Assembly (NCBI GenBank): GCA_964343265.1
Contig: CAYFIW010000010.1
Location: 1-43,300 of the forward strand
Direction: 5' to 3'
Length of the DNA stretch: 43,300 nucleotides
Source of the DNA: CAYFIW01 sp964343265
GTDB lineage: Bacteria > Chloroflexota > Dehalococcoidia > Lucifugimonadales > UBA826
This document shows, piece after piece, positions 16,190-23,676 of this stretch. Numbering within the stretch: the stretch's first letter is position 1; every line of letters begins with the position of its first letter. The notes under the pieces were generated by a model that did not search any database, was not told the DNA's origin, and was given only the letters and a program-made list of their open reading frames with translations. Made by a program: the position numbers and the translations under genes.

Positions 16190-17221
16190 CTATGGATAAA
16201 GAGATAGTTGTTGTAATCCAGTTGATTCCTCCAACCCGCACATTATATTCATATTCTGAACCGCCTGTCCCGCAGCCCCTTTGACAAGATTGTCTATGCA
16301 ACTAACGACAATCATTCTTCCAGTCCTTTCATCAACATTTGGATAAACCCTACAATCATTTCCACCTAATGTTTGTTTTGTCATTGGGGGGGAATCCGTT
16401 ACTTTGACAAAGTCTTCCTCTCGATAGCAAGTCCTATAAATCTCTTTAATTGAGTCTCTTACATCTTTTTCAGATTCTAAAAATTCCTCAGAAATGGACG
16501 CATACGAAGTTGCCAGAATGCCCCTCGTCATAGGTATAAGATGAGGTACAAAAGTAACCTTAACCTCTTCTCCCGCCGCTTCAGATAGTTCTTGGGCGAT
16601 TTCAGGCATGTGCCGGTGGCCGTCCAGTCCATATGCACTAACATTCTCATTTACCTCTGAGTAATGAGTTTTTAAAGACAATCCTCTACCGGCACCTGAA
16701 ACGCCTGACTTAGCATCGATTATTACATTGTTATCAATAATTCCAGCCCTTAATGCTGGTGCGAGTCCTAAAATTGAAGCAGTCGGATAGCAACCGGGAT
16801 TAGCGACAATTGAGGAAGCAGATATATGTTCTCGATAAATCTCAGGTAAGCCGTAAACACTCTCTTCAATCAATTTGGGAGCTGGATGTTCAACCTCATA
16901 CCATTCTGAATAAACGTCTAAATCCCTAATCCTAAAGTCAGCGCTAATATCGATGCATTTAACACCTTGGCCAGAGACTTCTGATATTGCGGTGGCACTT
17001 GCAGCATGAGGTAAGGCAGAGAAGACAAAATCTAAACTACCTGAAAGCTCAGATTCTATTTCAAGATTCAAATTATCCAAATGAGGAAACACATCCCCAA
17101 GTCTTTTACCTGCTCCACTTCGGCCAGTTACTGAAGTTATATCAACCTCGGGATGAACGTTCAAGATCCTAGCGAGTTCAGCTCCCGCATATCCCGTCAC
17201 ATTTATTATTCCTACCTTCAT
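16190..17221 (-). CDS. argC: N-acetyl-gamma-glutamyl-phosphate reductase
   Basis: Third step of arginine biosynthesis: NADPH-dependent reduction of N-acetylglutamyl phosphate to the semialdehyde. The 343-residue protein has the N-terminal dinucleotide motif (NVTGYAGAEL, about 8-17), catalytic Cys144 in ANPGCYPTAS, and the His of DGHRHMPEIAQEL. The frame extends 11 residues upstream to 17254, but the start is placed at ATG 17221 because AGGAGG precedes it by 7 nt and MKVGII is the family N-terminus. Cytoplasmic. argH is present about 9 kb away on the same strand, while argB, argD, argF and argG are not in the window. Confidence 0.95.
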   Translation of the reverse strand: MKVGIINVTGYAGAELARILNVHPEVDITSVTGRSGAGKRLGDVFPHLDNLNLEIESELSGSLDFVFSALPHAASATAISEVSGQGVKCIDISADFRIRDLDVYSEWYEVEHPAPKLIEESVYGLPEIYREHISASSIVANPGCYPTASILGLAPALRAGIIDNNVIIDAKSGVSGAGRGLSLKTHYSEVNENVSAYGLDGHRHMPEIAQELSEAAGEEVKVTFVPHLIPMTRGILATSYASISEEFLESEKDVRDSIKEIYRTCYREEDFVKVTDSPPMTKQTLGGNDCRVYPNVDERTGRMIVVSCIDNLVKGAAGQAVQNMNIMCGLEESTGLQQLSLYP

Positions 17222-17286
17222 ACTTGGCCTCCTTTCTAGAAAATCTCGGTCCAATACTCTACACGAAATTGACTAAATAACGTTAG

Positions 17287-17964
17287 TTAAACCTTGCCTC
17301 TACTGAAACACATTTGAGCTATCTCACATGAATCACACTTCGGGTACCTAGCCTTACATGTATCTCTCCCATGTTTTATAAGGAACATATGAAATTGAAA
17401 AACATCGTGATCAGGAACTATCTTCTCAAGAGATTCATGAGCCTCTTCGGCTGTCGTATTAGGTCCGATTAATCTTAATCTTTTAGAAACCCTGTGAATA
17501 TGGGTGTCAACAGGCATCGCTGGCATTCCGAAGGAAAAACATAAAATTATCGCAGCAGTTTTTGGACCCACCCCATTTAATCTTGTTAGCCATTGTTTCG
17601 CCTCATCAAGAGGCATTTCCGAGAGAAAACTTAGGTCAAAATCCCCTAATTCACCTCTGATCTGGTTAAGAATTTGCTTGATCCTTGGTGCCTTTGACTT
17701 TGATAAACCTCCGTGGCGTATTGTTTTTTCTATTTCCCCAACATCGGCATTAGCGACCGCATCCAAACTGCCAAAATGTCTCATGAGACTTTTAAAGGCT
17801 CTTTCCGAGTTAAGATCGGACGTATGCTGGGAGAGGATCGTATAGACCAATTCTTCACCCGCGTTATAGCGAATTTCCCAGGAAATGGGTCCATATACAT
17901 CTAAAAACTTGTCTGACAGTTTGTATACCAGATCTTTTTTGTTGGCAATCGACATTCTTCCCAC
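17287..17964 (-). CDS. nth: Endonuclease III (DNA glycosylase/AP lyase)
   Basis: Base-excision repair bifunctional glycosylase that removes oxidised pyrimidines. In the 225-residue protein the helix-hairpin-helix LNGVGPKTAA carries catalytic Lys135, and Asp153 is in MPVDTHIHR. The C-terminal [4Fe-4S] cluster ligands Cys203, Cys210, Cys213 and Cys219 have the standard C-x6-C-x2-C-x5-C spacing. The GTG start at 17964 is chosen because GGAG lies 6 nt upstream; the ATG at 17955 would be too far from it. It is followed by argC after 65 bp and is divergent from the AcoX-like gene, sharing a 91-bp intergenic region. Confidence 0.93.
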   Translation of the reverse strand: MGRMSIANKKDLVYKLSDKFLDVYGPISWEIRYNAGEELVYTILSQHTSDLNSERAFKSLMRHFGSLDAVANADVGEIEKTIRHGGLSKSKAPRIKQILNQIRGELGDFDLSFLSEMPLDEAKQWLTRLNGVGPKTAAIILCFSFGMPAMPVDTHIHRVSKRLRLIGPNTTAEEAHESLEKIVPDHDVFQFHMFLIKHGRDTCKARYPKCDSCEIAQMCFSRGKV

Positions 17965-17983
17965 ATCTAACTCCTACCAATAT

Positions 17984-18057
17984 ACTTATTTTCTTATTCC
18001 AGCACTTTAGGGACTGATAAGATATTTTCAAATGTAGACACGGACTTATTTTCTTAT
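17984..18057. repeat. 14-bp direct repeat in the nth / NAD-kinase-like intergenic region
   Basis: ACTTATTTTCTTAT occurs at 17984-17997 and again at 18044-18057, exactly 60 bp apart. The second copy overlaps the ATG (18056) of the plus-strand gene, and the first lies 20 bp from the nth start. It may mark binding sites for a regulator of both divergent genes, or be chance in AT-rich DNA. Confidence 0.4.
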
Positions 18058-19054
18058 GAAGTCAGTAGGAATCATAGCAAACCCCGCCTCTGGAAAGGAC
18101 ATACGACGACTTATTTCTCAAAGTCGATTGGTGCCCAATCAAGAAAAAATAAATATAGTTAAGCGTATATTGGGAGGCTTAGAGGCTGGTGGTATCGATA
18201 AAGTTTTATTTATGCCGGATTATTCCAATTTAGCCAAGAGTGCCGCTAATGAGTATCATGGCCTAATTCAAACGGAAATCCTAAACGTACCAATCTTTAA
18301 CAAAGATATAGATACTATTAATTCCGTAAAAGAAATGATTCAGCGTGATGTTAGCGTAATTATTGCATTGGGGGGTGATGGAACCTCACGCGCTGTTAGC
18401 ATAGCCTCGGAATCCGTCCCAATCCTCCCTGTTTCCACAGGAACAAACAACGTGTTTCCGTTTATGGTTGAAGGTACATTAGCCGGAATATCGACTGCCT
18501 ATATTGTGCAACATCCGGAATCTCTTTCAATATGCGCCCCCGTTCAAAAAAAATTCGACATCGAAACTGATTCTGGTATAAGAGATATATCGCTCGTTGA
18601 CATAGCAGTGTCAAAGGAATATTTCGTCGGCTCTCGTGCCATCTGGGATATAAATTCGGTCTCAGAATTATTTTTGGCAATTGCTGAACCACATACAATC
18701 GGTTTGTCATCAATAGGTGGATGGGCAAATCCTATAAACAGGAATGAATCTAGGGGATTACATATTAGATTTTCGGAAAAACCAACCGGTTACTCCGTGT
18801 CCGCTCCCATGGTGCCTGGCATACTTTCTGAAGTCTATATAGAATCAATAAACGTCATAGAGAAAAATCAAATGAACGAAGTTTCTTTATCTCCATCTAC
18901 TATAGCCCTTGACGGAGAACGCACCATACCCATTAGAGAAGGAGAAAAAGTCCAGGTGACTTTAAACAAAAATGGGCCAACGGTATTGAATCCGTTCATC
19001 GCTATCAGAGAAGCCGCAAAGAATAATTTCTTAAATAATTGGAATAAACTCTGA
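18056..19054 (+). CDS. ATP-NAD kinase-fold (AcoX-like) protein
   Basis: A 332-residue member of the NAD kinase superfamily, closest in outline to the AcoX-type group often annotated as NAD(+)/NADH kinase-like. The N-terminal IANPASGKDIRRL (about 7-19) is characteristic of this group, and GGDGT near residue 105 is the diphosphate-binding motif. STGTNNVFPF follows, matching the family's substrate-binding TGTNN segment. The C-terminal domain is beta-rich. Housekeeping NAD kinases are shorter (~280), so this is more likely an accessory paralog of uncertain substrate than PpnK itself. ATG 18056 has no clear ribosome site, and the start codon is embedded in a direct repeat. Confidence 0.75.
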   Translation: MKSVGIIANPASGKDIRRLISQSRLVPNQEKINIVKRILGGLEAGGIDKVLFMPDYSNLAKSAANEYHGLIQTEILNVPIFNKDIDTINSVKEMIQRDVSVIIALGGDGTSRAVSIASESVPILPVSTGTNNVFPFMVEGTLAGISTAYIVQHPESLSICAPVQKKFDIETDSGIRDISLVDIAVSKEYFVGSRAIWDINSVSELFLAIAEPHTIGLSSIGGWANPINRNESRGLHIRFSEKPTGYSVSAPMVPGILSEVYIESINVIEKNQMNEVSLSPSTIALDGERTIPIREGEKVQVTLNKNGPTVLNPFIAIREAAKNNFLNNWNKL

Positions 19055-19082
19055 TTGGATCAAAACATTCACAAACAAACCC

Positions 19083-19099
19083 GATCAATCTCATTGATC
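19083..19099. terminator. Hairpin between convergent genes, possible bidirectional terminator
   Basis: GATCAAT-CTC-ATTGATC is a perfect 7-bp stem with a 3-nt loop in the gap between the AcoX-like gene and the convergent TPR gene. T-rich DNA (GGGTTTGTTTG) follows on the minus strand; on the plus strand there is no T-run. The position suits termination of the minus-strand operon. Confidence 0.4.
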
Positions 19100-19150
19100 A
19101 CTAAACGATTATTATTTAAACCATGCCTTTACACAATGTCAGAAGATAGA

Positions 19151-19672
19151 TCACTGATTTGATAGTAATATTCTAACCTTTTCGTAATCTTTTACGGCCG
19201 CATCTTTTTCCCCAATCTTCCAAAGAAGCATCCCTCGATTATTTAATGCATACCAATACTTATCATCGAGTTCTATAGCTTTACCAAAATCCTTTAGTGC
19301 GTCGTCATACATGAAAAGATCTGAATATGCCATTCCTCTATTGTTATAGGCATCCCTGTAATTTACATCCAAAGATATAGCCGTGGTCAAATCATCTATA
19401 GCCAACTGAGCTTCACCTAAGCCACGGTATGAAATACCCCGATTGTTAAAAACCGGAGGATCCGCTTTTCCAGAGTCGATAATCTTTGTGTAATCCTCAA
19501 TGGCTTCTCCGAATCGACCTAAATCTAAGTATCCGTTTCCCCTTAAAAACAGATTCCTCGGATGCCTAGGATCTGCTAAAAGTTCCATAGTTAGTGATTC
19601 AATAATTTCTAACACATAGTCGTTGTCACTTTTGCCGCTCAAATTCTCGTCATTTTGCCAGTTATAAACCAT
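19151..19672 (-). CDS. Tetratricopeptide-repeat protein
   Basis: A small 173-residue protein made almost wholly of TPR helix pairs, about four repeats between residues 37 and 170. Each carries the typical N-N-R-G-x-x-Y/L and A-I-x-D-x-x-K-A-I pattern, for example NNRGMAYSDLFMYDDALKDF. TPRs mediate protein-protein binding; no enzymatic domain, signal peptide or membrane segment is seen. It ends the minus-strand operon, 7 bp after the Nudix gene, so it is probably co-expressed with the Nudix, methyltransferase and DSD1-like genes. The partner is unknown. ATG 19672 has only a weak AGGT upstream. Confidence 0.8.
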   Translation of the reverse strand: MVYNWQNDENLSGKSDNDYVLEIIESLTMELLADPRHPRNLFLRGNGYLDLGRFGEAIEDYTKIIDSGKADPPVFNNRGISYRGLGEAQLAIDDLTTAISLDVNYRDAYNNRGMAYSDLFMYDDALKDFGKAIELDDKYWYALNNRGMLLWKIGEKDAAVKDYEKVRILLSNQ

Positions 19673-19679
19673 TATTTAT

Positions 19680-20162
19680 CTACCTTGTAGTACCGCAATT
19701 ATGCTCGGAAATGTGTTGTAAAGCATCTTTGACCCTAAGTTTTGTCGACAAGACTGTTTTTTCGGGAAATTGCGATGGGTCGAAATAACCAATATCCAAA
19801 CTTTCCTCCGAGATAGTCAAAGCCCCTGAATCTTTGTGGCAGATGTAAACTGCCGCGACGTATTGAACAAGGTTCCCATCGGGATATTGAACGACTGTAT
19901 AATCAGAGATTTCAGAGTAGACTTTAATGAGGCATCCAACATGAACCCAGAGACCTGTTTCTTCATATACTTCCCTAACCGTGCATTCTGATAAAGATTC
20001 TCCAGGGTCCATCCCGCCACCAGGTAATCCCCACCAATAATTGTCCGACCGTAATTGAAGTAGAACTTCATTTTTTTCGTTAAAAATTATTCCAGTCCCA
20101 GAAGCCCGAACATGATCCGGAATTCTAGTCAATGGCTGACCCGTGAAGTCGGTTTGATGCAT
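19680..20162 (-). CDS. Nudix hydrolase
   Basis: A 160-residue Nudix-fold hydrolase that cleaves a nucleoside diphosphate linked to another moiety. The Nudix box is complete at residues 49-71 (G-x5-E-x7-REVYEETGL), with Glu67/Glu68 as the metal-binding pair. The frame extends to a TTG at 20183 that would overlap the methyltransferase stop, but ATG 20162 has AGGGAG 5 nt upstream and is preferred. The flanking beta strands (RASGTGIIFNEKNEVLLQLRS, read in two parts) resemble ADP-ribose/MutT-type members with a preference not deducible here. Third-to-last in a five-gene same-strand run. Confidence 0.87.
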   Translation of the reverse strand: MHQTDFTGQPLTRIPDHVRASGTGIIFNEKNEVLLQLRSDNYWWGLPGGGMDPGESLSECTVREVYEETGLWVHVGCLIKVYSEISDYTVVQYPDGNLVQYVAAVYICHKDSGALTISEESLDIGYFDPSQFPEKTVLSTKLRVKDALQHISEHNCGTTR

Positions 20163-20179
20163 TAAATCTCCCTTCTTGG

Positions 20180-20797
20180 TCAAAATTTCCTAGCGCTCCC
20201 AACGATATTGGGAATTTTTACGAGAGTATTTATTTCAAGATCAAAATCGCAAATTTCCACTTTTTCAAAATTGGATTTCATAATATCTCTTTTTAAATCT
20301 CTCTTCAGGTGACAACCCGTAGTAAAAAACTGCCAGCAGGGGTCTAGAATTGTCTGGAAAGTATGACCAAACCTTTTGGTTGAAATAACATGTTCATAAA
20401 AATAAAAAACACCTCCCGGTTTGAGTACTCGATAGGCCTCGTTAATTACTTGTTCCACATCGTCAACCATGCACAGGACCAATGTCGTAAACACCGAATC
20501 AAATGTACAATCCAAGTACCCTAAGTCCTCACCATAATGCGATGTCAGAGAAGCATTTATACCGATCTTAATTGCATTAGCGGAGAATTTTTTTCTCATA
20601 TGAGGGTCGGGCTCAGTGGCATCAATACTGATACATCGATCAAGATACTTTAAATTAGCCCCTGTACCACCCCCTATTTCCAAAACCCGACCTCGACATT
20701 GTCCTGCGGTCATTTCTCTATATGGAACGACTTTAGACTCAACTACGGCATTTAAAAGATCATAGAATTCAGCGAAAACCCATTTGGACAAGGACAA
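20180..20797 (-). CDS. METTL7-like class I SAM-dependent methyltransferase
   Basis: A 205-residue Rossmann-fold methyltransferase. Motif I is VLEIGGGTGANL (about 38-49), followed by an acidic strand end (DATEPDPHM) and the post-I/II region FDSVFTTLVLCMVDD. Then come RVLKPGGVFYFYEHV and a LDPCWQFFTTGCHLKRD segment, which together closely resemble the eukaryotic METTL7/TMT1 thiol methyltransferase family and its bacterial relatives. Methyl transfer to a thiol or small lipophile is therefore the likeliest role, by inference only. The start is a TTG at 20797, since TAA lies 9 nt upstream in frame and no nearby ATG exists. It lies 25 bp after the DSD1-like gene. Confidence 0.83.
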   Translation of the reverse strand: MSLSKWVFAEFYDLLNAVVESKVVPYREMTAGQCRGRVLEIGGGTGANLKYLDRCISIDATEPDPHMRKKFSANAIKIGINASLTSHYGEDLGYLDCTFDSVFTTLVLCMVDDVEQVINEAYRVLKPGGVFYFYEHVISTKRFGHTFQTILDPCWQFFTTGCHLKRDLKRDIMKSNFEKVEICDFDLEINTLVKIPNIVGSARKF

Positions 20798-20822
20798 TTT
20801 TAATTACCGTGAGGAAAATCCA

Positions 20823-21914
20823 TTAATGATGACAACCTCTTGCTGGAATATCCCAAACCGCTTCAACTAAATCGTCCCTAATCGCTATAAATGAGTCCCA
20901 ACGATTCACCATGATGTCCTGTTGAGAACTTAGTAAATGCAGCTTCGTTCCTTTTTTAATTGGCACTTTGAGCGGATCAAACTTTATTACGGAATGAGAT
21001 GATTCCATTTTAATAAATTCTATATTTTCCATACCTTCTATGACTGGAGCAACCTTAAAAGGGCCTCCTAAGCACTGAATACCAGCATCTATGAAGGCAA
21101 CATCATCCCTAACATCAATCACCGTAGTTAAAATCTTACCCGCCATTTCAAAATCATCCATATATCCAGTCGGGGCGCTCATCAAGGCATATGTCCCTCC
21201 TTCAACTTCAGTTACACCTGGAATCTCAGCGGCAACATCAATAGTAAAAGTCTCTCCAGAAGAAACAATTTTTACTTCAATTCCTGCTTCTTCAATCGCC
21301 CTCTTTACATCTAAGCACTGTTCTATAAATTTTTTCCCTTCAGTAAATCTGACTTCCCTATCAGCCCAACCCTCTACCGTTTGGTGGCTCATAACTCCCA
21401 GGAATTCAACCGATGGTAATTCCTCTGCCAGTTCAGCCAGCCTCACTCCCTGTTCAGCAGTACGGATCCCTGCCCGGCCCATCGATGTGTCCACTTCTAT
21501 CAATACACCTAAATTAACCCCAGATGAAGCGGCGGTTTTGGATATTAAGGAAATATTTTCCTCATTGTCGATGCATAATTTTATGTCCGCAATTTTCGCC
21601 AATGAACATAATCTAGAAAGCTTGCCTTGGTCCACCACTTCTGAAGTTACCAAAATATCACGTATGCCCGATTGGACCATGACTTCGGCTTCGGCCACCT
21701 TAGCTACGCACACACCTCCCACTGTACCTCCTCGATCAATTTGACGTTGCAGTACAACTGGGCTCTTTATATTTTTTGCATGCTGCCTCATTTTACATTC
21801 AGTCTCAGCATACATATCAGAAACAACAGAATAATTGTGATCTAGTCTTTCTATGTCAATGATAAGAGCAGGGGTTTCAATATTTTCTATGTGTGAACCT
21901 AATTGCGGATACAT
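20823..21914 (-). CDS. DSD1/D-threonine aldolase-like PLP protein (alanine racemase fold)
   Basis: A 363-residue fold-type III PLP enzyme of the D-serine dehydratase/D-threonine aldolase group. The PLP lysine is Lys47 in MRQHAKNIKSP, equivalent to the family's RPHxK motif. A later SSGETFTIDV and TEVEGGTYALM match the PLP-phosphate and domain-joining motifs. In the C-terminal beta domain, the segment that carries the metal pair (His-x-Cys in D-serine dehydratase, His-x-Asp in D-threonine aldolase) reads SSQQDIMVN: His is Gln, Asp is kept. The normal DxGxK stretch reads DAGIQCLGG. ATG 21914 has GAGGT upstream. Substrate is probably a D-amino acid or beta-hydroxy amino acid, unproven. It lies 28 bp downstream of a degenerate paralog. 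Confidence 0.8.
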   Translation of the reverse strand: MYPQLGSHIENIETPALIIDIERLDHNYSVVSDMYAETECKMRQHAKNIKSPVVLQRQIDRGGTVGGVCVAKVAEAEVMVQSGIRDILVTSEVVDQGKLSRLCSLAKIADIKLCIDNEENISLISKTAASSGVNLGVLIEVDTSMGRAGIRTAEQGVRLAELAEELPSVEFLGVMSHQTVEGWADREVRFTEGKKFIEQCLDVKRAIEEAGIEVKIVSSGETFTIDVAAEIPGVTEVEGGTYALMSAPTGYMDDFEMAGKILTTVIDVRDDVAFIDAGIQCLGGPFKVAPVIEGMENIEFIKMESSHSVIKFDPLKVPIKKGTKLHLLSSQQDIMVNRWDSFIAIRDDLVEAVWDIPARGCHH

Positions 21915-21942
21915 GTTATACCTCTAGTGTTATTAACTACGA

Positions 21943-22989
21943 TTAAAAATATCTACCTCTCGCTTCGACTTTCCAAATCGAAGTGAGAACACCATCGGAC
22001 AAAACATTCATATAATCGTACAGATTACACGTATCAGAGATATTGGAAGGGATAAGGACAACCCTTTCAGCTAATCCGAAATCGTTATTTGGCTTACTGA
22101 TTTCCAAAAACCCATGTTCTGCACTCATTTTGTCGACCCTCAATGAATCTTTATAAAGTAGATGCGGTAATCCGTTGTCTATTGAAATGGCCTTTTGTCC
22201 ACAATCTATAAAAGCCTGATCTTCAATTGGCAAACTCATAATCGAGGATACTACACCGATTAATAGTTCATCTTTTCGGAGAGACCCATCCAATGTCCAT
22301 ATATTAGAACCATCAATTATCTCACTAGTCACCGGTGGTATGCTCGGTACGGCTGATTCCGATTCACAAATGGCAACAATGGCTGATTCCCAGTGTTCCT
22401 CCTGCGGATCGTCTGAATCCTGTATTAGACGGGATAAGCTAGAGGATTCAGAGAGTTCATTACCGTGAGACCATTCAAAAAATATGCCTTCATAAAGCAG
22501 AAAACCACCCTTATCTTTTAGGTATTCTTCATAACAATTGACTGAAACCCCGAGTTCAGTGGGATTCAATGCAATTCTCAACAAAATCTTGAAGTCACGA
22601 TTTTTTTCTTTCCTAAATAGGGCCAATTGTTCAGCCTGTCCCAAATCATTCGCACATATAGTCAAACTACATTGTGTGATCAGAGATTGTAGAAGACTAT
22701 TGGGGTCCTCCAGAGGTAGTCTACCGACCAGAATATCTTTGACACCATGAGCTGCAAAAATAAGAGCCTCTGATAGGGTCTCAACATAAATCCTTTCTTC
22801 TCCAACAAAATGCGTCAAAGAAGGGGTCCTGTGAACGGAAGCATTACTTCTAAATGTCCTTTGGTTTCCCGCTAATGTTTTAGATACACTTCGCCATTTT
22901 GTTTTATAGGCTTCCCCATTCAAAATGAGACTTGGAGTATCTAACTCTTCAAGCTTGGTCCCTATAGACTTCTGAATTGGTCTTTCCAT
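21943..22989 (-). CDS. DSD1-like paralog lacking the PLP lysine (probable pseudoenzyme or partner subunit)
   Basis: A 348-residue paralog of the next gene, with matching landmarks: LDTPSLIL at the N-terminus, GVKDILVGRLP, DCGQKAISIDNG, and NLYDYMNVLSDG ... ARGRYF at the C-terminus. In the PLP segment, RSNASVHRTP stands where RQHAKNIKSP would be, so the catalytic Lys is Ser51 and the His is Asn49. The metal segment SNISDTCNLYD has Asn and Ser for His and Cys. It cannot form the usual Schiff base, yet the frame is intact and the C-terminal domain is better preserved than in its neighbour. ATG 22989 with AGGG upstream is preferred over a TTG at 23019. Heads the operon. Confidence 0.75.
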   Translation of the reverse strand: MERPIQKSIGTKLEELDTPSLILNGEAYKTKWRSVSKTLAGNQRTFRSNASVHRTPSLTHFVGEERIYVETLSEALIFAAHGVKDILVGRLPLEDPNSLLQSLITQCSLTICANDLGQAEQLALFRKEKNRDFKILLRIALNPTELGVSVNCYEEYLKDKGGFLLYEGIFFEWSHGNELSESSSLSRLIQDSDDPQEEHWESAIVAICESESAVPSIPPVTSEIIDGSNIWTLDGSLRKDELLIGVVSSIMSLPIEDQAFIDCGQKAISIDNGLPHLLYKDSLRVDKMSAEHGFLEISKPNNDFGLAERVVLIPSNISDTCNLYDYMNVLSDGVLTSIWKVEARGRYF

Positions 22990-23158
22990 AAATCCCTCTC
23001 GAGATGTTTTACTTTTCAAATATTCCTTGATTCTCCCACAACAGAAAACAAATTATTCAGTGATTTTGTTAAGAGAAAATTTACCAGATAGCGTACTGTT
23101 AAAATATGTTGGGAGCAAATCAAAGACTTGTTTTAAAAGAGAGCGGAATAACAAACAA

Positions 23159-23665
23159 ATGTTCAAAGAAAACAACATCAATTTGAAACTTGAGATTTTG
23201 GCAAACGGCATATCTGACGATGATGGATATATCCGACGCACAAATGACGATATCTTTTATCATGTTGTCGATGGTGCTAATGCAAGTAGTGGAAGTTTTT
23301 CCGTAGCTAGTTTAGATTCGGCCCACATACAATCGACGACACGTGAATCCAATTCAACATTTGTCTGGGTGGGTCTATCAGTCGTCTTAGGCTTATGTTT
23401 CTTCTTCATGATTGAAAATACTCTTCTTCAACTCACTCTGGTGGGGATCTCAGGCCTGATGGGTTTGTACCTTTTATATGACCATTTCTCTCAGCCAAAT
23501 GGCCTGCAGGTCGTCCTGTGCACCAAATCCTCTGAGATAAGGTTAAAAATCTTGGGTCACGGGCGAGGAAAGGAACTGAGTGAATCTTTACACAACATCA
23601 TCGTGACCAATATTCATCCGCTCGATCCCAACCCTGTCACTATACGTACCTTTGCACCTAGATAA
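23159..23665 (+). CDS. Hypothetical protein with two membrane segments
   Basis: Not recognised. From ATG 23159 it is 168 residues; the frame stays open back to a TTG at 23027 (212 residues), but that region is Lys/Arg/Asn-rich and lacks a ribosome site. A soluble N-terminus (about 1-66) contains alternating beta-like strands. Two hydrophobic helices (about 68-85 and 89-107) are joined by a very short turn, followed by a soluble tail of about 60 residues beginning QPNGLQVVLCTKSSEIRLKIL. The layout suggests a hairpin-anchored inner-membrane protein with both tails on the same side. It is divergent from the DSD1-like operon and ends 11 bp from the convergent tsaD stop. Confidence 0.65.
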   Translation: MFKENNINLKLEILANGISDDDGYIRRTNDDIFYHVVDGANASSGSFSVASLDSAHIQSTTRESNSTFVWVGLSVVLGLCFFFMIENTLLQLTLVGISGLMGLYLLYDHFSQPNGLQVVLCTKSSEIRLKILGHGRGKELSESLHNIIVTNIHPLDPNPVTIRTFAPR

Positions 23666-23676
23666 CTTCATAGGCT

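Noticed and set aside
16017..16199. A 60-codon plus-strand open frame containing a GIRTRDLRLERA-like string
   Set aside because: It is the antisense of tRNA-Glu; this is a well-known spurious protein from tRNA genes.
21091..21744. A 217-codon open frame on the plus strand
   Set aside because: It lies wholly inside the DSD1-like gene on the other strand, is Ser/Thr/Pro-rich, and has no family features: a shadow frame.
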